A stretch of DNA of 64,000 nucleotides, taken from NCBI RefSeq assembly GCF_018889955.1, contig NZ_CP076545.1, forward strand, positions 1,656,219 through 1,720,218, read 5' to 3'. This stretch comes from Collinsella sp. zg1085. GTDB taxonomy: Bacteria; Actinomycetota; Coriobacteriia; Coriobacteriales; Coriobacteriaceae. The number at the start of each line of letters is the position of its first letter. Within the stretch, counting starts at the first letter, position 1. Of the stretch, positions 1 to 8,636 are shown one piece after another. The translations under genes and the position numbers were made by a program. The notes beneath the pieces were generated by a model. It was not told the DNA's origin. It did not search any database and saw only the letters and a list, made by a program, of their open reading frames with translations.

Positions 1-289
1 TTCGGCCGCAGTGTTTGTATGGTTCAAGCAGGTTGATTGGGAGGGGCTCTTCGCGCGCCTCCACGTGCGCGCATCGTCGGTGCGCCGAGTCGCAGGCCTC
101 ACTTTCGGGGTGTACCTCATGCATTATCTCGTTCTGAACGAGGTCTTTATCGGGCACCTTTCCATGGACATGACCTCGTACGCCGTGCGTCTCGGTCTAC
201 CGTGGGTTATCTTCACAGTGTGTTTGGCCTGCTCGTACGCGCTGAATCGCATACCCTTTGCCCGAGCTCTCGTCGGAGGCTGGCGCTGA
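1..289 (+). CDS. Acyltransferase-3 family membrane protein, C-terminal fragment
   Basis: This is the last ~95 residues of a gene that begins before the window; the frame is open from the first bases and stops at 287-289. The visible part has two hydrophobic segments. One contains FGVYLMHYLVLNE, the style of C-terminal membrane helix seen in the OafA/NodX-like acyltransferase 3 family, which transfers acetyl or other acyl groups onto exported glycans. A second helix (VIFTVCLACSYAL) is followed by a short basic tail. It converges on the ABC exporter gene and sits beside glycosyltransferases, so it probably decorates the same surface polymer. The family call rests on a short tail only; another multi-pass membrane protein cannot be excluded. 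Confidence 0.55.
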   Translation, partial: SAAVFVWFKQVDWEGLFARLHVRASSVRRVAGLTFGVYLMHYLVLNEVFIGHLSMDMTSYAVRLGLPWVIFTVCLACSYALNRIPFARALVGGWR

Positions 290-331
290 GAGCCAGCCAC
301 CGTGCTGTCCGCGCCGCCCTGGGCGGCGCGC

Positions 332-1687
332 CTACGACGAGCGCTTGGCATCCTTGCGCTTCTGCGCCTCTCTCATGCGCTTGACGCGAATCTTGTGGAC
401 GCTGTAGAACATGGTGGCGACATCGCGGCGGGTGATGGTCGCGTCGGGGGCGTAGGTGCCCTCCGTCGTGTGGTAGGAAACCCCTGAGGATGCGAGCCAC
501 CAAATCTCTCTGGCTCCCAGGGTATTGTCGTTGACATCGGGGTACAGATCGCGCAGGCGCTCGGTCGGCTCGAACGCGGGAGAACCGTCGAGCAGGTAGA
601 GCATCTGCGCAAGTTCATGGCGTTTGACGTTCATATCGGGCATGAACAACTCGTTGGCCATGACGTCTGCGATACCGGAGTGCCCCAGCCACATGATAGC
701 TTCGGCATGTGGCGTCTTGCCGTCCACATCGCCGAAGCGGGCACGATCCTCATCGGAGGGCGCATAGTTGATGGCGTTGGAATACCGGTACAGCATGGCT
801 GCGACATCGCAGCGGGCCACGAGGACGTCGGGGCGGAAGGTATTGTCGGGATAGCCCTTGGAAATCTTCTGGCGCGCGAGCCACCATATCTCCTTGGCGT
901 GGGCTGTGTCCTCGGTGATGTCCGTGAAGGCGAACTGCTCGCGATAGGCCTGGCAGACGTCTTCGACGGGGCCGTCCATGCGCATGTCGCCCTTCTCGAT
1001 CCAGATGGCGCGATCGCAGATGCGCTCGACTTGATCCATGGAGTGGCTCACCAGGAGGACGGTGACATCCCCAGAGTCAACAAAGTGCTTGATGCGCTTC
1101 TCACATTTGCGCTGGAAGAAGACGTCGCCAACAGAGAGGGTCTCATCGACGATGAGCACGTCAGGCTCGGTGATTGTCGCGATGGCGAAGGCGATTCTCG
1201 CCGTCATACCCGAGGAGTAGTTCTTAAGGGGCATGTCCATGAAATCCTCAAGTTCGGCGAACTCGATGATCTCCTCCATTTTGCTATCGATGAACTCCCT
1301 GGTGTAACCGAGGAGCGCGCCGTTGAGATAGATGTTCTCGCGTGCCGTGAGCTCGTAGTCGAATCCCGCGCCCAGCTCGATGAGAGGCGCGATGTTCCCA
1401 CGAACGATGCAGTTTCCCGATGTGGGCTCGAGAACCCCGGCGATGACTTTGAGCATGGTGGACTTGCCCGACCCGTTGGTGCCCACGAGTCCCACGGTCT
1501 CACCGCGCTTAATCTTGAATGAGATGTTCTTTAGCGCCTTGAACTCCTCGAAGAAAAGCTCGTGTTTCACGATCTTGATGAAGTACTCTTTCAAGCTGTT
1601 AAGCTGCTCCGATGCCATGTTGAACACCATGGTGACATCGTTGACTTCAATCGCGTGCTCTTCATTCGGCGTGATATCGAAAGGCAT
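332..1687 (-). CDS. Polysaccharide/teichoic-acid ABC exporter ATPase with C-terminal SLH-like repeats
   Basis: This is the ATP-binding subunit of a Wzt/TagH/RfbB-type exporter (451 aa). It would power export of a lipid-linked surface polymer through the permease encoded immediately upstream in the operon (8-base gap). Visible motifs are Walker A GLVGTNGSGKS (residues 66-76), the ABC signature YSSGM (157-161), Walker B VLIVDE (177-182) and the H-loop SH (214-215). The ATPase ends near residue 255. The remaining ~195 residues form three SLH-like modules at about 255-300, 318-365 and 383-430, each with the pattern AxEIWWLA...G...D.TF.P......R.DVA.MLYR. Classical Wzt proteins also carry a C-terminal domain, but that is a beta-sandwich glycan-binding domain. 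SLH modules are normally extracellular, so their presence on a cytosolic subunit is odd. The ATPase assignment is secure; the role of the tail is inference. Confidence 0.9.
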   Translation of the reverse strand: MPFDITPNEEHAIEVNDVTMVFNMASEQLNSLKEYFIKIVKHELFFEEFKALKNISFKIKRGETVGLVGTNGSGKSTMLKVIAGVLEPTSGNCIVRGNIAPLIELGAGFDYELTARENIYLNGALLGYTREFIDSKMEEIIEFAELEDFMDMPLKNYSSGMTARIAFAIATITEPDVLIVDETLSVGDVFFQRKCEKRIKHFVDSGDVTVLLVSHSMDQVERICDRAIWIEKGDMRMDGPVEDVCQAYREQFAFTDITEDTAHAKEIWWLARQKISKGYPDNTFRPDVLVARCDVAAMLYRYSNAINYAPSDEDRARFGDVDGKTPHAEAIMWLGHSGIADVMANELFMPDMNVKRHELAQMLYLLDGSPAFEPTERLRDLYPDVNDNTLGAREIWWLASSGVSYHTTEGTYAPDATITRRDVATMFYSVHKIRVKRMREAQKRKDAKRSS

Positions 1688-1695
1688 GGGTGCTC

Positions 1696-2520
1696 CTAAA
1701 TATAAAGAATGAATTTGTGCTCGGTTTTATGAAAAATCACATATCCGACAATCATAGCAAGGGCTGCCCACGCGGTACAGCTCGCTAGCACCGCCATGCT
1801 TGGGTTGGTCTGATAGAGGAAGATATCACGCATGAACATGACGAAGGCGTACATAGGATTGGCCTTGAGGATGAGCTGCATCTTCGGTCCCATATCGTTG
1901 ATCATAGCGAAATCCCAAAAGAGCGGCGTGGCGTAGGTCCATGCCGTCATGATGACGCCCCACAAGTGGATGACGTCGCGGAAGAAGACGGACAGCGCTG
2001 ACAGTGCGAGACCCACGCCCATGCAGAAGAGCATGAGCAGAAACAAGCCCACCGGCAACCATGCGATATGCCAAGTGGGTATGATACGGAACCACAGCAT
2101 GACGATGGCAACGGCGATCAGCGAGAAGAAGAAATTTACAAGGGCAAACAGAACCTTCTGCACAGGAAACACTAAGCGGTGAATTTTAACCTTTTTGAGA
2201 AGGGATGAGGAGCCAATGATTGACGTGAGTGACGAGCTCGTCGCATCGTTCATAAGGCCAAACGTGATATTGCCCAAGATAAGGTAGAGCGGATAGTTTA
2301 CAATGTTCGCGCCGCGTAAACCCGAGAAGAACGTGCTAAACACAGCCGACATGACCACCATCATGAGCAACGGATTGAGGACGCTCCAGAGCACCCCGAG
2401 AAAGCTTCGCCGGTATTTGAGTTTAAAATCTTTCCCCACGAGCTGTTTGAGGATGTAAACGTCCTTCCTCCAGTCGTTTTCATGATGGGAGAGAATGGTA
2501 TTTTGGTTGGTAGGAACCAC
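1696..2520 (-). CDS. Polysaccharide ABC-2 type permease (TagG/Wzm-like)
   Basis: This 274-residue integral membrane protein is the channel-forming partner of the ATPase that follows it. The N-terminus has the amphipathic, basic stretch typical of the family (KQLVGKDFKLKYRRSFLGVLW) before the first membrane helix. About six hydrophobic segments follow, for example LLMMVVMSAVF, YPLYLILGNITFGL and LFLLMLFCMGVGLALSALSV. The RRSFLGVLWSVLNPL and FFRDV motifs are typical of O-antigen and teichoic-acid permeases. It starts with GTG at 2520, preceded by an AAGGTGG Shine-Dalgarno. It is divergent from the pyruvyl transferase gene and heads a two-gene operon with the ATPase. The substrate is inferred to be the polymer made by the neighbouring glycosyltransferases. 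Confidence 0.9.
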   Translation of the reverse strand: MVPTNQNTILSHHENDWRKDVYILKQLVGKDFKLKYRRSFLGVLWSVLNPLLMMVVMSAVFSTFFSGLRGANIVNYPLYLILGNITFGLMNDATSSSLTSIIGSSSLLKKVKIHRLVFPVQKVLFALVNFFFSLIAVAIVMLWFRIIPTWHIAWLPVGLFLLMLFCMGVGLALSALSVFFRDVIHLWGVIMTAWTYATPLFWDFAMINDMGPKMQLILKANPMYAFVMFMRDIFLYQTNPSMAVLASCTAWAALAMIVGYVIFHKTEHKFILYI

Positions 2521-2545
2521 AGATTGACCACCTTCGAGCTCAATT

Positions 2546-2573
2546 ATTTTACATTCTGCTATATTATCATCAA
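2546..2573 (-). promoter_or_regulatory. Candidate promoter of the ABC exporter operon
   Basis: On the minus strand a TTGATG box (2568-2573) and a TAAAAT box (2546-2551) are separated by 16 bases, just upstream of the GTG start of the permease. The divergent intergenic region is markedly AT-rich compared with the GC-rich genes around it. This is a pattern match only. Confidence 0.4.
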
Positions 2574-2658
2574 ATTATGTTGCTCATAGAGCCTTACCAT
2601 TCGGGCTGGACTTACTATACATGCCCTCCCAACCCTTCAAGATTGCGAGATTGTCATT

Positions 2659-4071
2659 ATGAGTGTCAAGTCGAGCATCCGATCGGTGCTTCCCGTCACG
2701 ACACGTGATTTCGAGCACTGGAGCTCCTCGTTGCGTGAGCAGATCGATGCAACCAAAGACGCGGCGAGCGAGCTCCACGAGCAGTCCACCCAGGAGATCC
2801 GAGCGCTTCAGGAGTCGTTCGATCCGCTGCACGACGCGTTTCGCGCGGTGCAGGACCGCTTCGACGCTCTTGATGCGCATCTCAACAAACCGAGCTACTG
2901 CAATTTGGAATACCTCTCCTTGAACCGCGAACATACAGGCAGGCGCATCCTGCTCGCCGGCTGGTACGGTGCGAGCAACTGCGGCGACGAGCTCATGATG
3001 CGCACCATGCTCCAGCATTTCGAGAAACGCGGCGTGCGCGTGTCGGTGCTGCTCTGGGATGATCCCGACTACGATTTCAGCCGCCTGCCCGCGTGCGCAG
3101 ATCAAATCCACTACCCGCGCTCCACTTGGGAGCTGCGTCAGCTGGCCGAGTATTTCGATGTACTGGTGTGGGGTGGCGGAGCGATCATCGATGATCGCCA
3201 GTTCAACCATAATCCGCTAAACATCAACACGGGCAATCTACTCGTCTGGTTGAGCGAGGAGATGTTCAAACGCGAAAAGGAAGTTTACGCCGTAGGTCTG
3301 TCGGCAAATGAGTCGCTCGAGGCCGATACGGAGTACGCTCGCCGACTGGCCGCTGTCATCGCGGGTTGCGCCCACGTCTCATTACGCGATAGCTATTCGC
3401 TTGAGGCACTCACTACCGCAGGGATCGACGTGTCGCGTATCGAGCTGTGCGAGGATATCGTTTTCGGGAACCGCTTCATCGGGGCGAGCAAGACTACCGC
3501 AGGCGATGCTCCACCAGCGGTGGGCGTGACCCTCATGACGGGGGACGTCACCAACGAGCACAACCGTCTCGTGCTCCCGCACATCATCGAGATGGCGAAA
3601 GGGCGCTACGGCGAGGGGTGCCGCATCAAGCTGGTTCCGTTCTACAACTTCTGGAAGTTCGACACGACACTCCTGACGCAGCTCTGCGAGGAGTTGGGCG
3701 TGATGGAACAGGTCGAGATTGTCCCGTACACTGATGAGCTGCAGGAGATTGGGCTGCTCGATTGCGACGTGGTGATTGCGTACCGCTACCATGCCTGCCT
3801 CATTGCCGCGGCATCCGGAATCCCCACGTTGTTTATGTGCGTGGACGACCATCCCCATTATCGAAATAAGATGCGCCGCATCGCCGAGGTTTTTGGCATG
3901 TCCGACAACCTGCTCATGGCGAGCACCTGCTTGGACGACGGCTCGTTCGACGCGCGCTTTGGCGCGCTGCTGGAAGCTCCGGTTACGCCGTCGATACCTG
4001 AGAACCTGTTCCAGGAAACCTTCGATTTCCTCGAGCGTGTCTGCGCTTCTGCGGTAGAGCCACGCGCTTAG
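2659..4071 (+). CDS. Polysaccharide pyruvyl transferase family protein (CsaB/WcaK-like)
   Basis: This 470-residue protein has an N-terminal predicted coiled coil (about residues 15-80, rich in Glu/Gln/Asp) followed by the polysaccharide pyruvyl transferase domain. That domain begins RRILLAGWYGASNCGDELM near residue 95, with later motifs VWGGGAIIDDR and DVVIAYRYHACLIAAASGIP. Family members transfer pyruvate from phosphoenolpyruvate onto a sugar to form a ketal. CsaB-type enzymes do this on secondary wall polymers that are then recognised by SLH domains. The two SLH-containing proteins flanking this cluster (332-1687 and 8637-10157) fit that partnership. It is the first of five co-directional glycan genes. 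The start at 2659 lacks a strong Shine-Dalgarno. The family is firm; the CsaB-like role is inference from context. Confidence 0.85.
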   Translation: MSVKSSIRSVLPVTTRDFEHWSSSLREQIDATKDAASELHEQSTQEIRALQESFDPLHDAFRAVQDRFDALDAHLNKPSYCNLEYLSLNREHTGRRILLAGWYGASNCGDELMMRTMLQHFEKRGVRVSVLLWDDPDYDFSRLPACADQIHYPRSTWELRQLAEYFDVLVWGGGAIIDDRQFNHNPLNINTGNLLVWLSEEMFKREKEVYAVGLSANESLEADTEYARRLAAVIAGCAHVSLRDSYSLEALTTAGIDVSRIELCEDIVFGNRFIGASKTTAGDAPPAVGVTLMTGDVTNEHNRLVLPHIIEMAKGRYGEGCRIKLVPFYNFWKFDTTLLTQLCEELGVMEQVEIVPYTDELQEIGLLDCDVVIAYRYHACLIAAASGIPTLFMCVDDHPHYRNKMRRIAEVFGMSDNLLMASTCLDDGSFDARFGALLEAPVTPSIPENLFQETFDFLERVCASAVEPRA

Positions 4072-4112
4072 CTACACTGATGTCCGTTATGTCACCTAGG
4101 AGATTAGCTGTT

Positions 4113-5219
4113 ATGTCACCCAAAGTTTCAGTGGTCGTGCCCGTTTACAACGTTGCCGCGTTCCTTCCCGCCTGCCTCGATTCCATATGCGCCCAGACGC
4201 TCGAGGACATTGAGATTATCGTTGTCAACGACGGTTCGACTGATAACTCCCTTGAGATTGCTAGGGAGTACGCCGCTCGGGATGGGCGCATCAAGGTGCT
4301 CACGAAGGAAAACAGGGGGTACGGGCACACGATGAACCTCGGTCTCTCCCAGGCCACGGCTCCCTATATCGGCATCGTCGAGTCCGATGACTGCGCGCGC
4401 CCCGAGATGTTTGAGACGCTGTTCAACCTTGCGGTCAAACACGATGCTGATGTCGTACGCTCCAACTACTGGAATATGTCCCAAAATGGGACAAGGTTCG
4501 ATCTAGTCGACGTTTTGAACCTCGCAGGCGCCCCCTATGAGGCGATGTTCGACTCAGCAGATTACCCGGACATCCTGCGCGGTAGCCCGGCGATCTGGAC
4601 GGCCATCTACAAAGCGGCGTTCCTCAGGGAGAACAGCATCGAATTCCTAGAGACCCCCGGCGCCTCGTTCCAGGATACGGGCTTTGCCCTCAAGGCTCTC
4701 ACGTCCGCTCAGCGCATGGTCATCACGCGGAAAGCTTTTCTGAATTACCGCGTGGACAACGCGGGCTCTTCGGTGAAGTCTGGCGCCAAGATGTATTGCG
4801 TGTGCGATGAGTACCAATCCCTCGAGGAGCACCTTGCTCGGAACCCCCGGCGCGCCGAGGCGTTTCGTTCTGTGATTCCCGCCAAGAAATATGAGACGTA
4901 CGTCTGGAACTACAACCGACTAGACATCGCGCTGAAGCCTGAGTTCATGGAGCGCATGTCTCGCGAGTTCGCCGAAGCCAAGTCCTCGGGTGACCTCAGG
5001 CGACCGGCTTTTCAAGACAGGGAGTGGGGCGATCTCATGGAGCTCATCGAGAACCCCACAGCGCTCGGCGGGCGCGACCTCGCAGTGCAGTACCCGCCTG
5101 AGGATTTCAAAGAGCACCAGCGCACGCGCTGCGCCAATGGGCTCATCTCCCGTTTCCACATGTACTACCTGTTCGTCAGGCACGCGTTGCGAAAGACCCG
5201 ATCGAAGGTTGCAGCATGA
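4113..5219 (+). CDS. GT2-family glycosyltransferase (type A of the cluster)
   Basis: This is a 368-residue cytoplasmic glycosyltransferase with a GT-A fold. The N-terminus PKVSVVVPVYN is the nucleotide-sugar-binding strand. IVVNDGSTDNS and IGIVESDD follow, the latter carrying the metal-binding acidic residues in DXD position. The start at 4113 is preferred because AGGAG lies at 4098-4102 with a 10-base spacing; an upstream in-frame ATG at 4080 has no comparable ribosome site. It shares with the gene at 6378 the distinctive block NRGYGxxMNLGL and the long C-terminal motif around FLETPGASFQD and CVCDEY, so these two are paralogues. Its stop overlaps the next start by four bases (ATGA), indicating translational coupling. 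The sugar donor and acceptor cannot be read from sequence. Confidence 0.9.
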   Translation: MSPKVSVVVPVYNVAAFLPACLDSICAQTLEDIEIIVVNDGSTDNSLEIAREYAARDGRIKVLTKENRGYGHTMNLGLSQATAPYIGIVESDDCARPEMFETLFNLAVKHDADVVRSNYWNMSQNGTRFDLVDVLNLAGAPYEAMFDSADYPDILRGSPAIWTAIYKAAFLRENSIEFLETPGASFQDTGFALKALTSAQRMVITRKAFLNYRVDNAGSSVKSGAKMYCVCDEYQSLEEHLARNPRRAEAFRSVIPAKKYETYVWNYNRLDIALKPEFMERMSREFAEAKSSGDLRRPAFQDREWGDLMELIENPTALGGRDLAVQYPPEDFKEHQRTRCANGLISRFHMYYLFVRHALRKTRSKVAA

Positions 5220-6262
5220 ATATGGAACGCAACGAAAGCCCCTGCCCCTTGGTCTCTGTCATTGTCCCTGTGTACAACTCCGAACGGTATCTGCCCGCGC
5301 TACTCGACTCCCTTCAGAGGCAGACCTATCGCGAGCTCGAGATAATCTGCGTGAACGACGGCTCGCGCGACGAAAGCCTAGAGATTCTGAACGAGCGCGC
5401 GGCAGCGGATTCACGCATCGTGGTGGTGGACAAGGAGAACTCCGGCGCGGCCTCTACGCGCAACGTGGGCATCGACCTCGCGACGGGAGCGTACCTGTGT
5501 TTTGTCGACTCGGACGACCTCGTGGAACCCACGGCCTTCGAGAGGTTGGTGGATGCGGCTCTCGCGCACCAGGCTGACGCGGTGATCTTCGACATGGATA
5601 ATTTCGATGACGAGACGGGCGAGACGTCACCCACGAACGCGGTATTCAAGGAGTTTGTGCCCGCCAGGACAGTCTTTCGCCCCGTCGATATCGACAACTT
5701 CTTCAAGCGTGTGGTGGGCTTCACCGTCAACAAGCTCTACCGCACCGCCTACTTAAAAGACCTCTCCCTCAAGTTCCCCTTGGTTGGGGCGCACGAGGAT
5801 ATGCCATTCACGTACATCGCGTTGAGTCCCGCCGAGCGCCTGTACTACCTTGATGAGACGCTCTACCACTACCGCCGGGCGCGCAAGGGCAGTCTAAGCG
5901 ACAATACAAACGACGACTACCGCTTCATGCTTGACGCCCTGCTTGCATTTCGAGACGGCCTGAGGGGTCGTGGACTCTGGGTCGCGTGCGAGCGCGATTT
6001 CGTGAACTACGCCCTGCATATGTGCCACTGGAAGTACACTGTGCTGGGAAAACGGGATCGGTGGGCCTTCAGCGGCGACTTGCGCGCGCGCGTCTTCGAC
6101 CTGTTCGAGATTTCCCAGCGTGACCGTGATTATTTCTTCGACGAGGAAGATGCGGCGTTCCTCGAGCGCAACGCACGCCCAGGTTTCGCCTTTCGCATGG
6201 TCACGTGGGGCTGTTTCACTCTGCAGCGCCTCCGGAGGTTGCTCTGGGACGGGAGAGGGTGA
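5216..6262 (+). CDS. GT2-family glycosyltransferase (type B of the cluster)
   Basis: This is a 348-residue GT-A-fold glycosyltransferase. It shows VSVIVPVYNSERYLP, IICVNDGSRDES, the ENSGAASTRNVGID block and a DXD-like site in LCFVDSDDLVEP. The C-terminal half carries the motif VGAHEDMPFTYIAL, probably acceptor-side, and a basic C-terminus that may lie on the membrane. It overlaps the preceding gene by four bases, with a GAAGG ribosome site inside that gene. It resembles the gene at 7504 more than its immediate neighbours, giving an alternating A-B-A-B order. After it comes a 115-base gap before the next transferase with no recognisable site. The linkage formed is unknown. Confidence 0.9.
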   Translation: MNMERNESPCPLVSVIVPVYNSERYLPALLDSLQRQTYRELEIICVNDGSRDESLEILNERAAADSRIVVVDKENSGAASTRNVGIDLATGAYLCFVDSDDLVEPTAFERLVDAALAHQADAVIFDMDNFDDETGETSPTNAVFKEFVPARTVFRPVDIDNFFKRVVGFTVNKLYRTAYLKDLSLKFPLVGAHEDMPFTYIALSPAERLYYLDETLYHYRRARKGSLSDNTNDDYRFMLDALLAFRDGLRGRGLWVACERDFVNYALHMCHWKYTVLGKRDRWAFSGDLRARVFDLFEISQRDRDYFFDEEDAAFLERNARPGFAFRMVTWGCFTLQRLRRLLWDGRG

Positions 6263-6377
6263 TCGGCCACGCGCCGTGTGTCATCCGCGACCGGAAAGCT
6301 GGGGCGGATGGATGGCGGCGCGGATTGGCATGGCAAGACCCACTCGCTCGGCTCTCTGTTGTTAGGACGCGCCCCCT

Positions 6378-7493
6378 ATGGCTGTAACCCCTCAGATCTC
6401 CATCTTGATTCCCATCTACAACGTGGAGCGCTACCTTGAGCAGTGTCTCGACTCAATTCTAGCCCAGTCCTATGGCGATTATGAGGCCATCTGCATCAAC
6501 GACGGCTCGACTGACGGGTCGCGGGCAATCGTTCAGCGCTACCTTGACGCCGACATACGCTTTCGGGTCATCGATAAGGAGAACTCGGGATACGGGGCCT
6601 CAATGAACCTTGGGCTTGCCGCGGCACGCGGTGAGTTCGTCACCATCTTGGAGGCCGACGACTTTTACGAGCCCGATGCGCTCGCCGTCCTTTGCGACCT
6701 CGCGGTGCGGGAGGCCGCAGATGTTGCGAAGGGAAACTTCTGGTTCTACTGGTCGGAGCCTGCTGAGCGCCGCGAGCTGTTCGAGTTCGTCGATGCAACG
6801 ATGACGGGCGGCCTTGTGCATCCGCAGGATTACCCGCAGGTCTTCTACCGCAAGCCGTCGATCTGGTCCGCCCTTTACCGCCGGACATTCCTCGAGCGTA
6901 ACCGCATCAGGTTCCTCGAGACCCCCGGTGCCTCATATCAGGATGCGGGGTTCAATTTTAAGGTCTGGGCATGTGCCGAGCGCGTTATCTGCTCGCAGCG
7001 GCCAATCCTCTCCTATCGGCAGGACAACGAAGCCTCCTCGGTAAGGTCTTCTGCGAAGGCGTTTTGCGTGTGCGACGAGTACGCGGAGATGCAGCGCTTT
7101 CTGATTGAGCGCTTTTCGCCGCGTGCGGATGGTAGAGGGGCACGTCGGGGAGATAATTCGTATGAGAACTTGCAGGGAATCTTGGAGCGCATGAAGTTCG
7201 ATACGTATCGGTGGAACTACGACCGCCTCTCGACCGAGCTGCGTCCTGCGTTCCTCTCGAGGTTCTCGCGGGAATTCGCCGACGACATGCGCTTGGGGCG
7301 CGTCGACCTCGCGCGTTTCGAGCCATGGGCGGAGGCGATGCTTCGCGCGGTGGTGGAGCAGCCCGACGCGTTTGCCGAGGCCCAGCGCCTGTCCGGCGAT
7401 GGTGGTCGGATGTCCGCACTGCGGCGCCTCTTGATTTTGGGTGGTCCTCCTCTGGTGTGCCGAGTCTTGTTCGACAAACTGAAGCGCGCATAA
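6378..7493 (+). CDS. GT2-family glycosyltransferase (type A paralogue)
   Basis: This is a 371-residue GT2 enzyme. The donor-binding strand is QISILIPIYNVERYL, followed by ICINDGSTDGS and a metal site in VTILEADDFYEP. The block ENSGYGASMNLGL and the C-terminal FLETPGASYQDAGF and CVCDEY motifs match the transferase at 4113 closely, implying duplication of an ancestral gene. It carries an extra basic loop (RADGRGARRGDNSYENL) relative to that paralogue. The ribosome site is weak (AGGA, ten bases before ATG). It ends ten bases before the next gene, whose own strong site lies in the gap. It belongs to the presumed wall-polymer pathway; donor and acceptor are unknown. Confidence 0.9.
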   Translation: MAVTPQISILIPIYNVERYLEQCLDSILAQSYGDYEAICINDGSTDGSRAIVQRYLDADIRFRVIDKENSGYGASMNLGLAAARGEFVTILEADDFYEPDALAVLCDLAVREAADVAKGNFWFYWSEPAERRELFEFVDATMTGGLVHPQDYPQVFYRKPSIWSALYRRTFLERNRIRFLETPGASYQDAGFNFKVWACAERVICSQRPILSYRQDNEASSVRSSAKAFCVCDEYAEMQRFLIERFSPRADGRGARRGDNSYENLQGILERMKFDTYRWNYDRLSTELRPAFLSRFSREFADDMRLGRVDLARFEPWAEAMLRAVVEQPDAFAEAQRLSGDGGRMSALRRLLILGGPPLVCRVLFDKLKRA

Positions 7494-7503
7494 GGGAGGA
7501 GTT

Positions 7504-8565
7504 ATGGCACAGATAAGCGTTATTGTTCCCGTGTACAACGTCGAGAATCACCTCGAACGGTGCCTAGAGTCCCTTTGCGCTCAAACGCTGCACGATATAG
7601 AAATCTTGTGCGTGAACGACGGTTCAACCGACGGCTCGCGGCGGGTGCTCGCGGCGTGCGCTCGGCGCGACGAGCGCATTGTGGTGTTGGATCGCGAGAA
7701 CGGCGGGCTATCCGCCGCGCGCAACACCGGCATAGACGCGGCGACCTCGCCCCTCGTCTGCTTCTTGGACGCCGATGACCGCTTTTTCCCCCAAGCGTGC
7801 CGGCGGATCGTCGAGGTGCTGGGCGAGACGGGCGCCGATGTGCTCACCTTTGGCGCGCATCCGTATCCACGCGAGGCGGAAACGAAGTGGCTCAACATGG
7901 TGCTCAGTCCCCGCGATATCGTGTACGAGTCTTTTGATTCTGCCCTGCTGTTCGAGGAGGCATCCCGGCCGTTCGCTTGGCGCACCGCGTGTCGCTCCGA
8001 CTTCCTCCATCGAAGCGGTGTGCGCTTCGATGAGTCGCTCGCGTTCGGCGAGGATCAGGTATTCGATTTCGCCATTTACCCTCGTTCGTCCAAGACGGTG
8101 CTCATCGCCGAAAAGTTGTACGAGTATCGCGTGTCCCGCTCCGGGTCGCTCATGGACCGCTTCCACCGGAATCCGTATGCGATGATGCACGAGCATGTGC
8201 GCATCATCGAGCGCGTTTTTGCCGACTGGTCAAGTCTTAAGCTCCCCGATGGCGGGAGCTGTCTCGAGCGTCATGCGAGCCGCATGCTGTCGTGGGTGGT
8301 GGAGTTCGCACTCTACGATTCCCTGAGCCTCGATGATGGCGCCTGGCTGCTAATTGCAGATGCCCTGCGGCCGACCCTCCGGAGCCTTGCCGCACCCCAG
8401 GTACTGGCGGCATGCTCCCGGGGCGAGCGCGCAATCTTGAACGCCGCGCTCGAGGGAGGCACCGTCTTCCGTGCGAGACGGCGGGTGCTCGCCGTGCGCT
8501 ATTACCTAGAGCAGCGCGGTCTCAAGCAGGGTCTTGAGGCCGTGCGCGACTGGTTGCGGCGGTGA
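7504..8565 (+). CDS. GT2-family glycosyltransferase (type B paralogue)
   Basis: This is a 353-residue GT2 enzyme and the last of the four in the cluster. It begins AQISVIVPVYNVENHLE, then ILCVNDGSTDGS, ENGGLSAARNTGID and the DXD-like VCFLDADDRFFP. An acceptor-side motif FDESLAFGEDQVFDFAIY resembles the GAHEDMPF region of the transferase at 5216, marking these two as the B pair. The start is well supported by AAGGGAGGAGTT immediately upstream. The gene is very GC-rich and converges on the GH25-SLH gene, with 71 bases between the stops and no clear terminator there. The product glycan is not predictable from sequence. Confidence 0.9.
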   Translation: MAQISVIVPVYNVENHLERCLESLCAQTLHDIEILCVNDGSTDGSRRVLAACARRDERIVVLDRENGGLSAARNTGIDAATSPLVCFLDADDRFFPQACRRIVEVLGETGADVLTFGAHPYPREAETKWLNMVLSPRDIVYESFDSALLFEEASRPFAWRTACRSDFLHRSGVRFDESLAFGEDQVFDFAIYPRSSKTVLIAEKLYEYRVSRSGSLMDRFHRNPYAMMHEHVRIIERVFADWSSLKLPDGGSCLERHASRMLSWVVEFALYDSLSLDDGAWLLIADALRPTLRSLAAPQVLAACSRGERAILNAALEGGTVFRARRRVLAVRYYLEQRGLKQGLEAVRDWLRR

Positions 8566-8636
8566 GGGGTGAAGACGGCGCGCGACCAGCACTCCGGCGG
8601 CGCGGGCAAGCTGATGGGGTGTCCAGCTCACGCGGA

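Noticed and set aside
617..1522. 301-codon plus-strand frame opposite the ABC ATPase
   Set aside because: Mirror frame of a GC-rich gene with all ABC motifs on the minus strand.
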